From assembly GCA_963706875.1 (NCBI GenBank), contig CAVPNW010000020.1, positions 124,001 to 188,000 of the forward strand: a stretch of 64,000 nucleotides of DNA. The letters are read 5' to 3'. Shown in pieces: positions 52,013 through 60,779 of this stretch. The notes under the pieces were generated by a model, which ran no database searches, was not told the DNA's origin, and saw only the letters and a list, made by a program, of their open reading frames with translations. Position 1 is the first letter of the stretch; each line of letters begins with the position of its first letter. The stretch comes from Prado023 sp963706875. Its GTDB lineage: Bacteria > Actinomycetota > Actinomycetes > S36-B12 > CAIYMF01. Made by a program: the position numbers and the translations under genes.

Positions 52013-53500
52013 TCAGAGGATCTCGGTGATGCCGCCGTCGCGGACGGCCAGACGGCGCACTCCGCGGCCCGTCCCAGCGATGTGATCGATCAGGCGACGG
52101 TCGTGGCTGACGAGCAGGACCGTGCCCTCGAACTGGTCGAGGGCGGCCTCGACCTGCTCGATGGCCGGCAGGTCCAGGTGGTTGGTCGGCTCGTCCATGA
52201 CAAGGACGTTGGCACCACGGGCACCGATGACCGCGAGGCCGATGCGCGTCCGCTCACCCGGCGACAACAGCCCGACGGCGACCCCTAGCCGGTCGGCACC
52301 CAGGCCGAACTTGGCCAGCAGCGCGCGCACCTGCGCCTCGGGCATCCCCGGCAGCTCGCTGGTCGCCAGGTCCCACAGGGTGACGGCCGGGTCCGCCGGG
52401 ATGCGCGACTGGTCCACGCGACCGATGACCACCCGGGCCCCGAGGCTCTGGTGCCCGGACTCGAGCGGGATTCCGCCGAGGAGCATCCCGAGCAGGGTGG
52501 TCTTCCCCGACCCGTTCGCGCCGGTGATCACCACGCAGTCGCCGCGGTCGACCTGCAGGTCGATCGGTCCCATCCGGAAGCTGCCACGCACCGCGGTGGC
52601 GCCCCGCAGGGTCGCCACCACCTCCCCCGAGCGTTCGACCTGCGCGACCCGCAGGCGCAACTGCCATTCCCGCCGTGGTTCGACGACGTCGGGAAGCCGC
52701 TCGATCTGTCGCTGGATGCGGCCCGCGGACGATGCGCCCGCGGTCGCGCCGTCGATCATGGCGTCACGCAGCATCTTGTCGATGCTGCCGGACCGATGCT
52801 TCGCCTTTGCCACCTTCGCCCCGCGATCGGAGGTGGCCCGGGCACCACGCATCTGCGCCATCAGGTCCTCGCGGGTGGCGGTGACTGCGTCGTACTCCTC
52901 CTGCGCTCGACCGCGCGCCCGGGAGCGCTCGGCACTGTAGGCATCGAACCCGCCCCGGTAGTCACCCACCGTCTCCAGCGCGGGGTCGAAGTCCAGGACC
53001 CGGGTGATCCGCCGAGCGAGGAACTCCCGGTCGTGGCTGACCAGGACGACCGGTCCCCGTACGCCGGCCAGGAACTGCTCGGCCATCTCCAGCCCGTCGA
53101 GGTCGAGGTCGTTGGTCGGCTCGTCGAGCAGGTAGGCGTCGAACCGGGAGAGCAGCAGTCCAGCCAGCCCGACACGCGCGGACTGCCCACCGGACAGGCC
53201 CTGCATCGGATGCTCGGCACCCAGCCCGGGGGCCACCATGGCCAGTGTCGCCTCGATCCGGGCGTCCAGGTCCGGCCCACCAAGGGCCAACCAGTCCTCG
53301 AGGGCCCCGGAGTAGTCGGCGTCGGCACCGGAAGCCCCCCGCTCCAGCCCCTCGGCGGCTCGCTGCATCCGGTCGTCGGCATCGTGCACGCCGGTGATCC
53401 GGGTGAGGTGCTCCCCCACGGTCCCGGAGTGGGTGCGCTCCTGGGGCAGGTATCCGATCCGGGTACCGGGCGGGCTCCAGGTCACGGACCCGGAGTCGGG
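52013..53500 (-). CDS. ABC-F family ATPase, main part (frameshifted)
   Basis: Main part of an ABC-F protein, a soluble twin ATP-binding-cassette protein that acts on ribosomes (some members confer antibiotic protection). It has the first-cassette signature LSGGQSARVGLAGLLLSR with Walker B YLLDEPTNDLDLDGLE, a linker, and a complete second cassette: Walker A ITGANGSGKTTLLGML, signature LLSPGERTRIGLAV, Walker B VLVMDEPTNHLDLPAIE. The first Walker A is in a separate frame. The join is at the four-G run 53498-53501; one added base restores a 550-aa protein. In-frame starts downstream of the break are poor. Confidence 0.85.
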   Translation of the reverse strand, partial: PDSGSVTWSPPGTRIGYLPQERTHSGTVGEHLTRITGVHDADDRMQRAAEGLERGASGADADYSGALEDWLALGGPDLDARIEATLAMVAPGLGAEHPMQGLSGGQSARVGLAGLLLSRFDAYLLDEPTNDLDLDGLEMAEQFLAGVRGPVVLVSHDREFLARRITRVLDFDPALETVGDYRGGFDAYSAERSRARGRAQEEYDAVTATREDLMAQMRGARATSDRGAKVAKAKHRSGSIDKMLRDAMIDGATAGASSAGRIQRQIERLPDVVEPRREWQLRLRVAQVERSGEVVATLRGATAVRGSFRMGPIDLQVDRGDCVVITGANGSGKTTLLGMLLGGIPLESGHQSLGARVVIGRVDQSRIPADPAVTLWDLATSELPGMPEAQVRALLAKFGLGADRLGVAVGLLSPGERTRIGLAVIGARGANVLVMDEPTNHLDLPAIEQVEAALDQFEGTVLLVSHDRRLIDHIAGTGRGVRRLAVRDGGITEIL

Positions 53501-53664
53501 GCGTGCAGCCCGGCGATGGTGCGCAGCAGCGTGGTCTTGCCGCACCCGTTGGGGCCGACCAGGCCGACCACCTCGCCGGGGCCGATCACCGAGTCGAGGT
53601 CGCGGAACAGCTCCCGGGCGCCGAAGGAGACGGTCAGGCGCGACAGCGTCACCGTCGTGGACAT
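53482..53664 (-). pseudogene. ABC-F family ATPase, N-terminal piece before frameshift
   Basis: 60-codon open frame from ATG 53664: MSTTVTLSRLTVSFGARELF and first-cassette Walker A GPNGCGKTTLLRTIAGLH. It then leaves the true frame (HAPTPGP, stop) where the other frame continues PDSGSVTWSPPGTRIGYLPQ. It starts at the expected ABC-F N-terminus. Same gene as the feature ending at 53500; single-base deletion in a homopolymer or sequencing error. Confidence 0.8.
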
Positions 53665-53681
53665 GGCCGCGAGGGTAACGC

Positions 53682-53716
53682 CTCACGCCCGGCCGAGCGG
53701 ATCGACCGGGCGTGAG
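53682..53716 (-). terminator. Hairpin terminator, twin of the one below hupS
   Basis: CTCACGCCCGG (53682-53692) pairs perfectly with CCGGGCGTGAG (53706-53716); the 13-nt loop is CCGAGCGGATCGA. It follows the broken secreted-protein gene (stop at 53800) and precedes the ABC-F gene. A nearly identical hairpin lies at 57074-57114. Confidence 0.75.
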
Positions 53717-53799
53717 ATGTGCGCCGGGGCGGCTGCTGCCTGCCCCGGGATCGTGCGGGCCCGCTCGAGTCAGACGGGCCCGCACGACATTGGCGGGCG

Positions 53800-56720
53800 C
53801 TAGCGGACCAGCGTCACCTGCTTGGAGACGGCGCCCTTCATCCCGTACTTCGCCATCACCTTGACCCGGTAGGTGCCCTTGCCGAGATTGATGGTCCGGG
53901 TCTCCTTGCTGGTCTTGGTCCGCAGGGTCTTGCCGACCTTCTTCCACGAGACCTTGTCGCCCTTGACGACCTTGCGGTAGACCTTGATGTTCCAGTAGCC
54001 CTTGCCCTTGTTCGGGTTGACGTTGACGAACAACTTGGTCCTGTTGTCGATCGCCTTGGCCGTGACGACTGCGGCCGGACGCCGGACCGGGGTGCCGTCG
54101 CCGGAGGGTGCCGCCTGCTCGCCGGTGCCGCTGCTGCCCGGTGACCGTCGCCGCTGTCGGGCGGCCGAGCCTGTGTGGACCGCTGCGGGCCGGCGGTCTG
54201 GGACGGCCGGCAGGCGCCGCCGCGGCCGCGTGATCACCACGAGCGTAGGTCCTCCACCGCACTGAAGTTCCACGAGCCGAACGTCCGTCGCACGTCGCGG
54301 AGAAGATGTACGTCCGCGGCTCCAGGTCGGTGTAGGCCCACGGAGTTTCGTCGCACCGTCGCACGAGGAGACAGTCACGCCGTTCGTGGCCAGCGATGTA
54401 CTTGAAGGTCGCAGTCCGGCCCTCGGTACCGGTGGTGAGCATCGAACGTCGCCCGTTGCGTGGCTCAAGGTCGCCGTCGAGCCGAGCCGAGCGTGACGTC
54501 AGGAGGCGTTAAGTCGTCGCCCACGTCCGGCGGCTGCTGACCGTGGGTCTCCGGGGCGGAGACGGCGACGAAGATCGGGCCAGCGAGAGTGTTCCCGCCT
54601 ACCAGGCTGACATCCGAAGGCGTAGTTGCCCACCGGCGCCCCCACGGCGACCGTGGTGTACCAGGTCACCGTGTTGTAGCCAGCCACCGAGCGTGGCGGT
54701 CCAGGTGCCCACCAGTCTGGCCCGCGGCGTTCAGCGTCAGCGGCATCGGGCACCATGTCGGTCCCGTCTGCTGGCGTAGATCTTCACGTCACCGGCCTTG
54801 GTGAGCGCTCTGTCTGCTCCGTCGTGTCGGGTCGTCGCCGGGGCCGGTCACGGTCAGCACCAGCTGACCGGGGCCGTGCCGACGGTGCGTAGACCCGCAG
54901 CGGGATCGACATCGTAGACACCCTGGGTGGCGAGCTTCGGCACCGGAGTCTCCCCACAGGACCGTCGCGACGTTCGCGTTCACGGTGATCGTGCCGGTCT
55001 CCGTAGGCGAGGACCGTCGAGCACGGTCATCAAGATCGATCAGATCGAGCGTGACTGTCGTAGTCCCCGACCGGCGCCCCGTCATCAGCGACCGTGAAGT
55101 CGAACATCGTGGAGACGTTGTAGCCCGGGCCCACCGAGGAAGCCTGTATCGGGTCCCCACGGTGCCGACGAGGTCGTCCGTCCCGTGGAACGTCGACGAT
55201 CGAACTGGGATCGACCGGTCGGACTCGAGGATCGCGGTCACGTCCCCGGCCGCGAGCGCGGTCGGGAGCGTCGATCGTGATGCGCAACTGGGCCTCGTCG
55301 ATGATCGTGTCGCCGCCCCAGGGGTTGAGCAGCGACGCCGTGATCGGGAAGGGGTAGTGTCTGGAAGACGTTCGCCGGCAGCGTGCCGAGGTCGACAGCT
55401 GGGTCGTGGATCGCCTTGAATTGCACGTCGGTGGTGTCGACACCGGGGACGTCCATGTAGAAGCCGGGGAGGAACGTGTTGTCCGGGACGAAGTTGCACA
55501 GTGCCCGCACGTCGTCGGCCAACTGCGCGAAGGCCGTGATGCCGGTCAGCGTCTGGTGCCGATCTTGTCGTAGGACGACAGGTTGGTGAACGGCACCACG
55601 TCGGTGATCTTGCTGACCTTCCACTTCAGCGTCGGGACGTCGAGCCAGGTGACGCTTCCCTTGAAGGTCTGCGAGCGGTTGTACTTGAAGCCTGCTGTAG
55701 TCGACGAACTGCTCGGCGGGGGGCGCCACGGTGTCAGTGGTATCGGGGTCAACCGATTGCACGAAGTCCACGCCCCAGGGGGACACGTACTCCACTGGGG
55801 GTGTCGCGGTGGGGTCGAAGCCGCCGGTGGGAATCCGATGATCCGGTTGTAGTACTCGACGGCGTCAAGGGTCAGCGGCGCGCTCTTGCTGGCCGCCGCA
55901 CCGATGTTCATCGCCGCCAGCTCCCAGGCGTCGAACTGGCTGTTCGACGTGCGTCGGCGGGTCCGATCTTGGCCGGGGGGCCGGCTCGTGTCGTCGGCCT
56001 CGTCGACGGGAAGCCCGGGAATGGTGCCGGTCTTCATCAACGACTGGTAGATCGCCGCGTTCTCGGGCGAGGCATCGATGGCTTTGCCATCGTAGGTTGA
56101 TGCGGCCGGTCGCATCGAGCGAGATCTTGTCCGGCGAAGAGGAACTTCAAGGTCTTCACATCGGCCAGCTTGGTGGCGAGGACCTTGTCCGCCGTGCGAG
56201 CGAGGTTCAGCCGCTCCAACACCACCTCGGAGACGTACATGGCGTACTGCGGCTGCGGGTCACAGGCCCCGGTGAAATCGGGTGGGACCGTCGGTGGGTC
56301 CGCCACGAGGTCGATCTCCTCGCCCTGCAGCGGGACGATCCAGACAGTGCCGGCCGTCGACCGGGTTCGTCGGGTCGTGGGGGGCGTCACGCCGGGGATC
56401 GGCTCGTAGGAGACGGGCTGCACGCAGTACTCGGTCGACGCGGTCGTCGATCTCGGCCGTTACGGGAACGTACGTAATCCTTCAGGATGGGTGTCCCGTT
56501 CGCGGCGCGCAGGGCGATCACCAGGTCGGAGTAGACCGACCCGGTCGTGGTTTCACCGCCACCCCCTGACCGCCTCCACCGCCGCCGCCACCACCGCCAC
56601 CGGCGCCACCGCCACCCCACCGCCGCCACCCGGGCCGGCCGCAAGGGCCGGTGTGGACAGGACCAGAAGTGCAGCCGTCGCCGCTGCCAGAATCGCGCCG
56701 CCCGTCGTTCGTGTCTTCAT
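53800..56720 (-). pseudogene. Frameshifted large secreted protein with Ig-like repeats
   Basis: A ~2.9-kb minus-strand gene broken in many places. ATG 56720 has an AAGGGAGG site and a signal peptide (AAATAALLVLSTPALA), then a poly-Gly tract and the conserved-looking start (GSVYSDLVIALRAANGTPIL). Across frames it continues with an N-terminal domain (QPVSYEPIPGVTPP, QYAMYVSEVVLERLNL, ASPENAAIYQSLMKTGTIPG, FDAWELAAMNIGAAASKSAP), then repeated Ig-like modules (YNVSTMFDFTVADDGAPVGD; YNTVTWYTTVAVGAPVGNY), a Cys-bearing animal-type Ig-like domain (TYIFSATCDG), and a clean C-terminal domain (last ~90 codons, KGYWNIKVYRKVVKGDKVSW). Intact, ~970 aa. Family not recognised. Confidence 0.75.
56567..56641 (-). 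repeat. GGN simple repeat encoding poly-Gly after the signal peptide
   Basis: A CCN/GGN-rich stretch that codes for runs of Gly in one frame of the broken secreted-protein gene. The frame changes on both sides of it, and such tracts are prone to slippage. Confidence 0.6.
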
Positions 56721-57073
56721 GGTGCCTCCCTTGACTCGACATGAGGCGCCCTTGAGTGTCTCGCCTGGAGTTCTGGGCACCTACGGCGCACTGTTCACCT
56801 CATGTGTGGCAGCCATGTGGGGGTCGTGTGGAGATCGTGTGGAGACTCACCCCAGGGCTCAATCCGGCCCGCGAAACGCCCGATGACGCCGGATCAAGCA
56901 TCGGCCGAGCGCCCGGACCCTTGCCGCGCTGCCCGCGCCCGGAGCTCGGTACGGGGACTCACCCCGCCTGCTCAACTGGGGTGCGACCCTCGCAGCCACC
57001 GACGTCACGGAACCGGGCAACCGAGTCTCCGCTGACCTTGACGATTCACCGACCCCGGCCACGGCACGGGAAC
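56721..57073. other. Noncoding spacer with two imperfect direct repeats
   Basis: No convincing gene lies between the broken secreted-protein gene and the hupS terminator. It contains a repeated pair: GACTCACCCC-AGG-GCTCAA at 56844-56862 and GACTCACCCC-GCCT-GCTCAA at 56956-56975, 112 bp apart, and a short GTGTGGAGA duplication near 56826-56845. The pair may be a regulator site for the secreted-protein promoter. Confidence 0.45.
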
Positions 57074-57114
57074 GCCCTCGCGCCCGGCCGAGTGGACCGA
57101 CCGGGCGCGAGGGC
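57074..57114 (-). terminator. Hairpin terminator of hupS
   Basis: GCCCTCGCGCCCGG (57074-57087) pairs over 14 bp with CCGGGCGCGAGGGC (57101-57114), loop CCGAGTGGACCGA, starting 17 nt after the hupS stop. It shares stem core and loop with the hairpin at 53682-53716. Confidence 0.8.
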
Positions 57115-57130
57115 GCTGCGTGCTGGGGTG

Positions 57131-57790
57131 CTACTCGTTGGTGGCTGGCGCCTCGGCTGCCGGCGCCGCCTTGGCCGGGGCCTTCTTGGCGGGTGCCTTC
57201 TTCGCGGCCGGGGCCTTCTTCGCCGGGGCCTTCTTGGCGGGAGCCTTCTTCGCCGGGGCCTTCGCCGCCGGGGCAGCGGCCTTCGCGGGGGCCTTCTTGG
57301 CAGCCGGCGCGGCCTTGCCCGCGGCCGTCGCCGCGGCCTTCCTGGCCGGAGCAGTCGCCTTCGTGGCAGCAGCCTTGGCCGGAGCCGTCGCCTTGGTGGC
57401 AGCAGCCTTGGCCGGAGCCGTCGCCTTGGTGGCAGCAGCCGTCGCGGCGGTCGCAGCAGCCTTCGCTGGGGCGGTCGCCCTCGCGGCAGCCTTCTTGGCC
57501 GCTGCTGCCGGCTTCTCGCTGCTCACCGAGGCCTTGAACTCGCCACCGGGTCGGAACCGCGGGACGGCTGAGGCGGCCTTGCGGATGGCCTCGCCGGTCG
57601 CCGGGGCGCGGTACGTGCGCGCGGCCCGCTCGGCCCGCTCGAACACCCCGAAGCCGCTGATGGAGACCTTCTGGCCCTTGGCCACCGTCTCGGTGATGGC
57701 GTCGATGACAGCCTGCACGGCTTCCGACGCGTCCTTCTTGCTGGTGTCGATGCGCGAGGCAACGACATCAATGAGTTCAGCCTTGTTCAT
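57131..57790 (-). CDS. hupS: HU-family DNA-binding protein with Lys/Ala/Pro-rich tail
   Basis: Nucleoid protein of 219 aa. Residues 1-90 are a standard HU domain (MNKAELIDVVASRIDTSKKD, ISGFGVFERAERAARTYRAP, VPRFRPGGEFKASV). Residues 95-219 are a histone-H1-like basic tail with repeats ATKATAPAKAA and KKAPAKKAPAKKAPA. This matches the HupS type of actinobacteria, which lies next to leuCD as here. ATG 57790 has a GAAGGAAG site. A hairpin (57813-57830) lies in its leader and a -10-like TAGCCT at 57859-57854. Confidence 0.95.
   Translation of the reverse strand: MNKAELIDVVASRIDTSKKDASEAVQAVIDAITETVAKGQKVSISGFGVFERAERAARTYRAPATGEAIRKAASAVPRFRPGGEFKASVSSEKPAAAAKKAAARATAPAKAAATAATAAATKATAPAKAAATKATAPAKAAATKATAPARKAAATAAGKAAPAAKKAPAKAAAPAAKAPAKKAPAKKAPAKKAPAAKKAPAKKAPAKAAPAAEAPATNE
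57366..57431 (-). repeat. Two perfect 33-bp tandem repeats in the hupS tail
   Basis: Units 57366-57398 and 57399-57431 are identical and each encodes the 11-residue motif ATKATAPAKAA. The unit length is a multiple of three, so copy number can vary without breaking the frame. Confidence 0.8.
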
Positions 57791-57880
57791 TGGAGACTTC
57801 CTTCGCGGATCGCACCGGCGGTCACCGGTGAGTGTGCATCATGTCCGAGGCGCAGGCTACTCCCGCACTCGGGGCTCACG

Positions 57881-58468
57881 CTAGGCGGTACGGGGGGTGA
57901 ATGCAGGTCGGGCACGCTCGAAACCGGCGATCAGGTCAGCACTTTGCAGCGTGATCCCGATGTCGTCCAAACCCTCCAGCAGACGCCAGCGCACGTAGTC
58001 GTCGATCTCGAAGGCCGCGACCACGTCAGCGAACGCAACCGTTCGCTGCTCGAGGTCCACGGTGACCGGCGCCGTCGGGTCGGACTCCGTCGCCGCCCAG
58101 AGCTGGTCGACGACGGCCTGGTCGACGATCGCCGTGAGCAGTCCGCCCTTGCCGGAGTTGCCGCGGAAGATGTCGGCGAACCGCGAGGAGATCACGACCT
58201 TGAAGCCGTAGTCCTGCAGCGCCCACACCGCGTGCTCCCGCGAGGAGCCGGTCCCGAAGTCGGGGCCGGCCACCAGGATGGTGGCGCCGGCCCGGGCGGG
58301 GTCGTTGAGGACGAAGTCGGGGTCGCTGCGCCAGGCGGCGAACAGCGCGTCCTCGTACCCGTGGCGGGTGATCCGCTTGAGGTAGCGCGCCGGGATGATC
58401 TGGTCGGTGTCGACGTTGCTCGCCCGCAGGGGGACGGCCGTGCCGGTGTGGACGCTGAACTTCTCCAT
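57881..58468 (-). CDS. leuD: 3-isopropylmalate dehydratase small subunit
   Basis: LeuD, 195 aa, the swivel-domain subunit of isopropylmalate isomerase in leucine synthesis. Blocks: DTDQIIPARYLKRITRHGYE, FGTGSSREHAVWALQDYGF and SRFADIFRGNSGKGGLL. Starts 12 nt after leuC, so cotranscribed. Confidence 0.96.
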   Translation of the reverse strand: MEKFSVHTGTAVPLRASNVDTDQIIPARYLKRITRHGYEDALFAAWRSDPDFVLNDPARAGATILVAGPDFGTGSSREHAVWALQDYGFKVVISSRFADIFRGNSGKGGLLTAIVDQAVVDQLWAATESDPTAPVTVDLEQRTVAFADVVAAFEIDDYVRWRLLEGLDDIGITLQSADLIAGFERARPAFTPRTA

Positions 58469-58480
58469 GGGATGTCCTCT

Positions 58481-59881
58481 CTAGGCCAGGTCGGCCGGGG
58501 AGCTGAGGGTGCCGCGCACGGCGGTGGCGGCAGCGACCTGCGGGGACACCAGGTGGGTGCGCCCACCCGGGCCCTGCCGGCCCTCGAAGTTGCGGTTCGA
58601 CGTCGACGCGCTGCGCTCCTGCGGCGCCAGCGTGTCGGGGTTCATCCCCAGGCACATCGAGCAGCCGGCCTCGCGCCACTCGGCCCCGGCATCGGTGAAC
58701 ACCTTGTCGAGGCCCTCAGACATCGCCGCGAGCCGGACCCGGACCGAGCCGGGCACGACGAGCATCCGCACGCCGTCAGCGACGCGCCGGCCGGCCAGGA
58801 TCTCGGCCGCGGCCCGCAGGTCCTCGATCCGGCCGTTGGTGCAGGAGCCCAGGAACACTGTGTCGACCGGGATCTCGCGCATCGGGGTGCCAGCGGTCAG
58901 GCCCATGTACTCCAGCGCCTTGCGCGCTGCTGCCTGGTCGGAGGGATCGGCATAGTCCGCGGGGTCGGGGACGGTCGCCGACAGCGGCACGCCCTGACCG
59001 GGATTCGTGCCCCACGTGACGAACGGGCTCAGCTCGCTGGCGTCGATGACCACCTCGGCGTCGAACTGCGCGTCGTCGTCAGTCGTCAGCGTCTGCCAGT
59101 AGGCCACGGCATCGGCCCAGTCCTGGCCCACCGGTGCCTTCGGGCGGCCCTCGATGTAGGCGAAGGTCGTCTCGTCGGGAGCGATCATCCCCGCGCGCGC
59201 ACCGGCCTCGATCGACATGTTGCAGATGGTCATCCGGGCCTCCATGCTCAAGCTCCGGATCGCCTCGCCGCGGTACTCCAGCACGTAGCCCTGGCCACCA
59301 CCCGTCCCGATCCGGGCGATGACGGCAAGGATCAGGTCCTTCGCGGTCACGCCCTCGGGCAGTGCCCCCTCCACCGTGATCGCCATCGTCTTGAAGGGCT
59401 TCAGCGGAAGCGTCTGGGTCGCCAGCACGTGCTCGACCTCGGAGGTGCCGATGCCGAACGCCAGGGCCCCGAACGCGCCATGGGTCGAGGTGTGCGAATC
59501 CCCGCAGACGATCGTCATCCCCGGCTGCGTCAGCCCCAGCTGCGGGCCGACGACGTGGACGATCCCCTGCTCGGCGCTGCCCAGCGAGTAGATCGGCACG
59601 CCGAACTCCGCGGCGTTGGCACGCAGGGCGTCGACCTGTGCGCGCGAGATCGGGTCGGCGATCGGCTTGTCGATGTCGATCGTCGGGACGTTGTGGTCCT
59701 CGGTTGCCAGGGTCAGGTCCGGTCGGCGGACCGGGCGGCCGGCCGCCCGCAATCCGTCGAACGCCTGTGGGCTGGTCACCTCGTGGATCAGGTGCAGGTC
59801 GATGTAGAGCAGGTCGGGCTCCCCCGGGGCGCTGCGCACCACATGTGCGTCCCATACCTTCTCGGCCAGTGTCCGACCCAT
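58481..59881 (-). CDS. leuC: 3-isopropylmalate dehydratase large subunit
   Basis: LeuC, 466 aa, aconitase-family subunit with a [4Fe-4S] cluster. Start MGRTLAEKVWDAHVV; CGDSHTSTHGAFGALAFGIG near residue 135; cluster Cys in FLGSCTNGRIEDLR and GCSMCLGMNPD; DHNVPT substrate region. ATG 59881 has a GGAGG site. Divergent from the IclR regulator across a 58-bp spacer with a palindromic site. Confidence 0.97.
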   Translation of the reverse strand: MGRTLAEKVWDAHVVRSAPGEPDLLYIDLHLIHEVTSPQAFDGLRAAGRPVRRPDLTLATEDHNVPTIDIDKPIADPISRAQVDALRANAAEFGVPIYSLGSAEQGIVHVVGPQLGLTQPGMTIVCGDSHTSTHGAFGALAFGIGTSEVEHVLATQTLPLKPFKTMAITVEGALPEGVTAKDLILAVIARIGTGGGQGYVLEYRGEAIRSLSMEARMTICNMSIEAGARAGMIAPDETTFAYIEGRPKAPVGQDWADAVAYWQTLTTDDDAQFDAEVVIDASELSPFVTWGTNPGQGVPLSATVPDPADYADPSDQAAARKALEYMGLTAGTPMREIPVDTVFLGSCTNGRIEDLRAAAEILAGRRVADGVRMLVVPGSVRVRLAAMSEGLDKVFTDAGAEWREAGCSMCLGMNPDTLAPQERSASTSNRNFEGRQGPGGRTHLVSPQVAAATAVRGTLSSPADLA

Positions 59882-59919
59882 GACGACCTCCGCTCCTCAC
59901 CAGTTGACGTCTCACATGT

Positions 59920-59935
59920 TGAAACGGCAATATCA
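59920..59935. promoter_or_regulatory. Candidate operator for the IclR regulator of leuCD
   Basis: Imperfect inverted repeat TGAAAC-GGCA-ATATCA (59920-59935) in the leuC/IclR spacer, 4 nt before the regulator ATG. Half-sites have the TGAnAT/ATnTCA form. It is placed to control both genes. A -10-like TATGAT for leuC lies upstream at 59952-59957 on the opposite strand, giving a leader of about 60 nt. Confidence 0.45.
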
Positions 59936-59939
59936 CCTT

Positions 59940-60659
59940 ATGGACGAATCATACGCCAGTGGGGTCGGGGTCATCGACAAGGCCTCCATGTTGCTCGACG
60001 CACTCGAGGGCGGGCCGCTGTCCCTTGCCGGACTCGTGGCCGCGACGGGCCTCGCGCGGCCGACCGCGCACCGCCTCGCGACCGCCCTCGAGCACCACCG
60101 CCTGATCGCACGGGACATGAGCGGCCGCTTCGTCCTGGGACCGCGGCTGCCCGAGCTCGCCGCCGCCGCCGGAGAGGATCGCCTCGTCGCCGCGGCCGGC
60201 CCTGCGCTGGCCCAGCTGCGGGAGGCGACCGGGGAGAGCACCCAGCTCTACCGGCGCCAGGGCGATCGCCGAATCTGCGTCGCGGCCGCCGAGCGACTGA
60301 CCGGACTGCGCGACACCGTGCCCGTCGGATCGGTGCTCACGATGCACGCGGGGTCGGCGGCGCAGGTGCTCCTGGCGTGGGAGGACCCCGACCGGATCCA
60401 CGTGGGGCTGCGCGACTCCACGTTCACCGCCGCGACCCTGGCCGGGGTCCGCCGCCGCGGCTGGGCGCAGAGCGTCGCCGAGCGGGAGCAGGGCGTGGCC
60501 TCGGTCAGTGCCCCCGTGCGCGGCCCGTCGAACAAGGTGGTGGCCGCAGTCTCGGTGTCCGGGCCGCTGGACCGGATGGGACGGGTGCCGGGGCGCCTGC
60601 ACAGCCACGCCGTCCTGGCCACGGCCGCGAAGCTCACGGAGGCCCTGCGCCGGGACTGA
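59940..60659 (+). CDS. ndgR: IclR-family transcriptional regulator (NdgR/LtbR-like)
   Basis: IclR regulator of 239 aa: winged helix-turn-helix at about residues 20-65 (LSLAGLVAATGLARPTAHRL) and IclR effector domain about 80-238 (GSVLTMHAGSAAQVLLAW, SVSAPVRGPSNKVVAAVSVS). The start SGVGVIDKASMLL and the position divergent from leuCD match NdgR/LtbR, which controls leucine and related amino-acid genes. Start taken as ATG 59940, because upstream in-frame starts would place the operator in the coding sequence. No ribosome-binding site visible. Confidence 0.88.
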   Translation: MDESYASGVGVIDKASMLLDALEGGPLSLAGLVAATGLARPTAHRLATALEHHRLIARDMSGRFVLGPRLPELAAAAGEDRLVAAAGPALAQLREATGESTQLYRRQGDRRICVAAAERLTGLRDTVPVGSVLTMHAGSAAQVLLAWEDPDRIHVGLRDSTFTAATLAGVRRRGWAQSVAEREQGVASVSAPVRGPSNKVVAAVSVSGPLDRMGRVPGRLHSHAVLATAAKLTEALRRD

Positions 60660-60779
60660 GCGGGGCCACGGCCCGGCCCGGACGCACGCACAGTCTCCCG
60701 GGGTGCTGCGATCCCGCATCAGGGCGGTCATCGGTGCCATCCTTTCCCCGAGACGTCCGATGCCACAGGAGGAGCACCC

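Noticed and set aside
56756..57571. Plus-strand frame opposite hupS
   Set aside because: Leu/Gly/Arg repeats are the antisense of the Lys/Ala/Pro tail of HU.
59882..59939. T-box or leucine attenuator in front of leuC
   Set aside because: The spacer is only 58 bp and lacks a specifier/antiterminator structure or a Leu-rich leader peptide.
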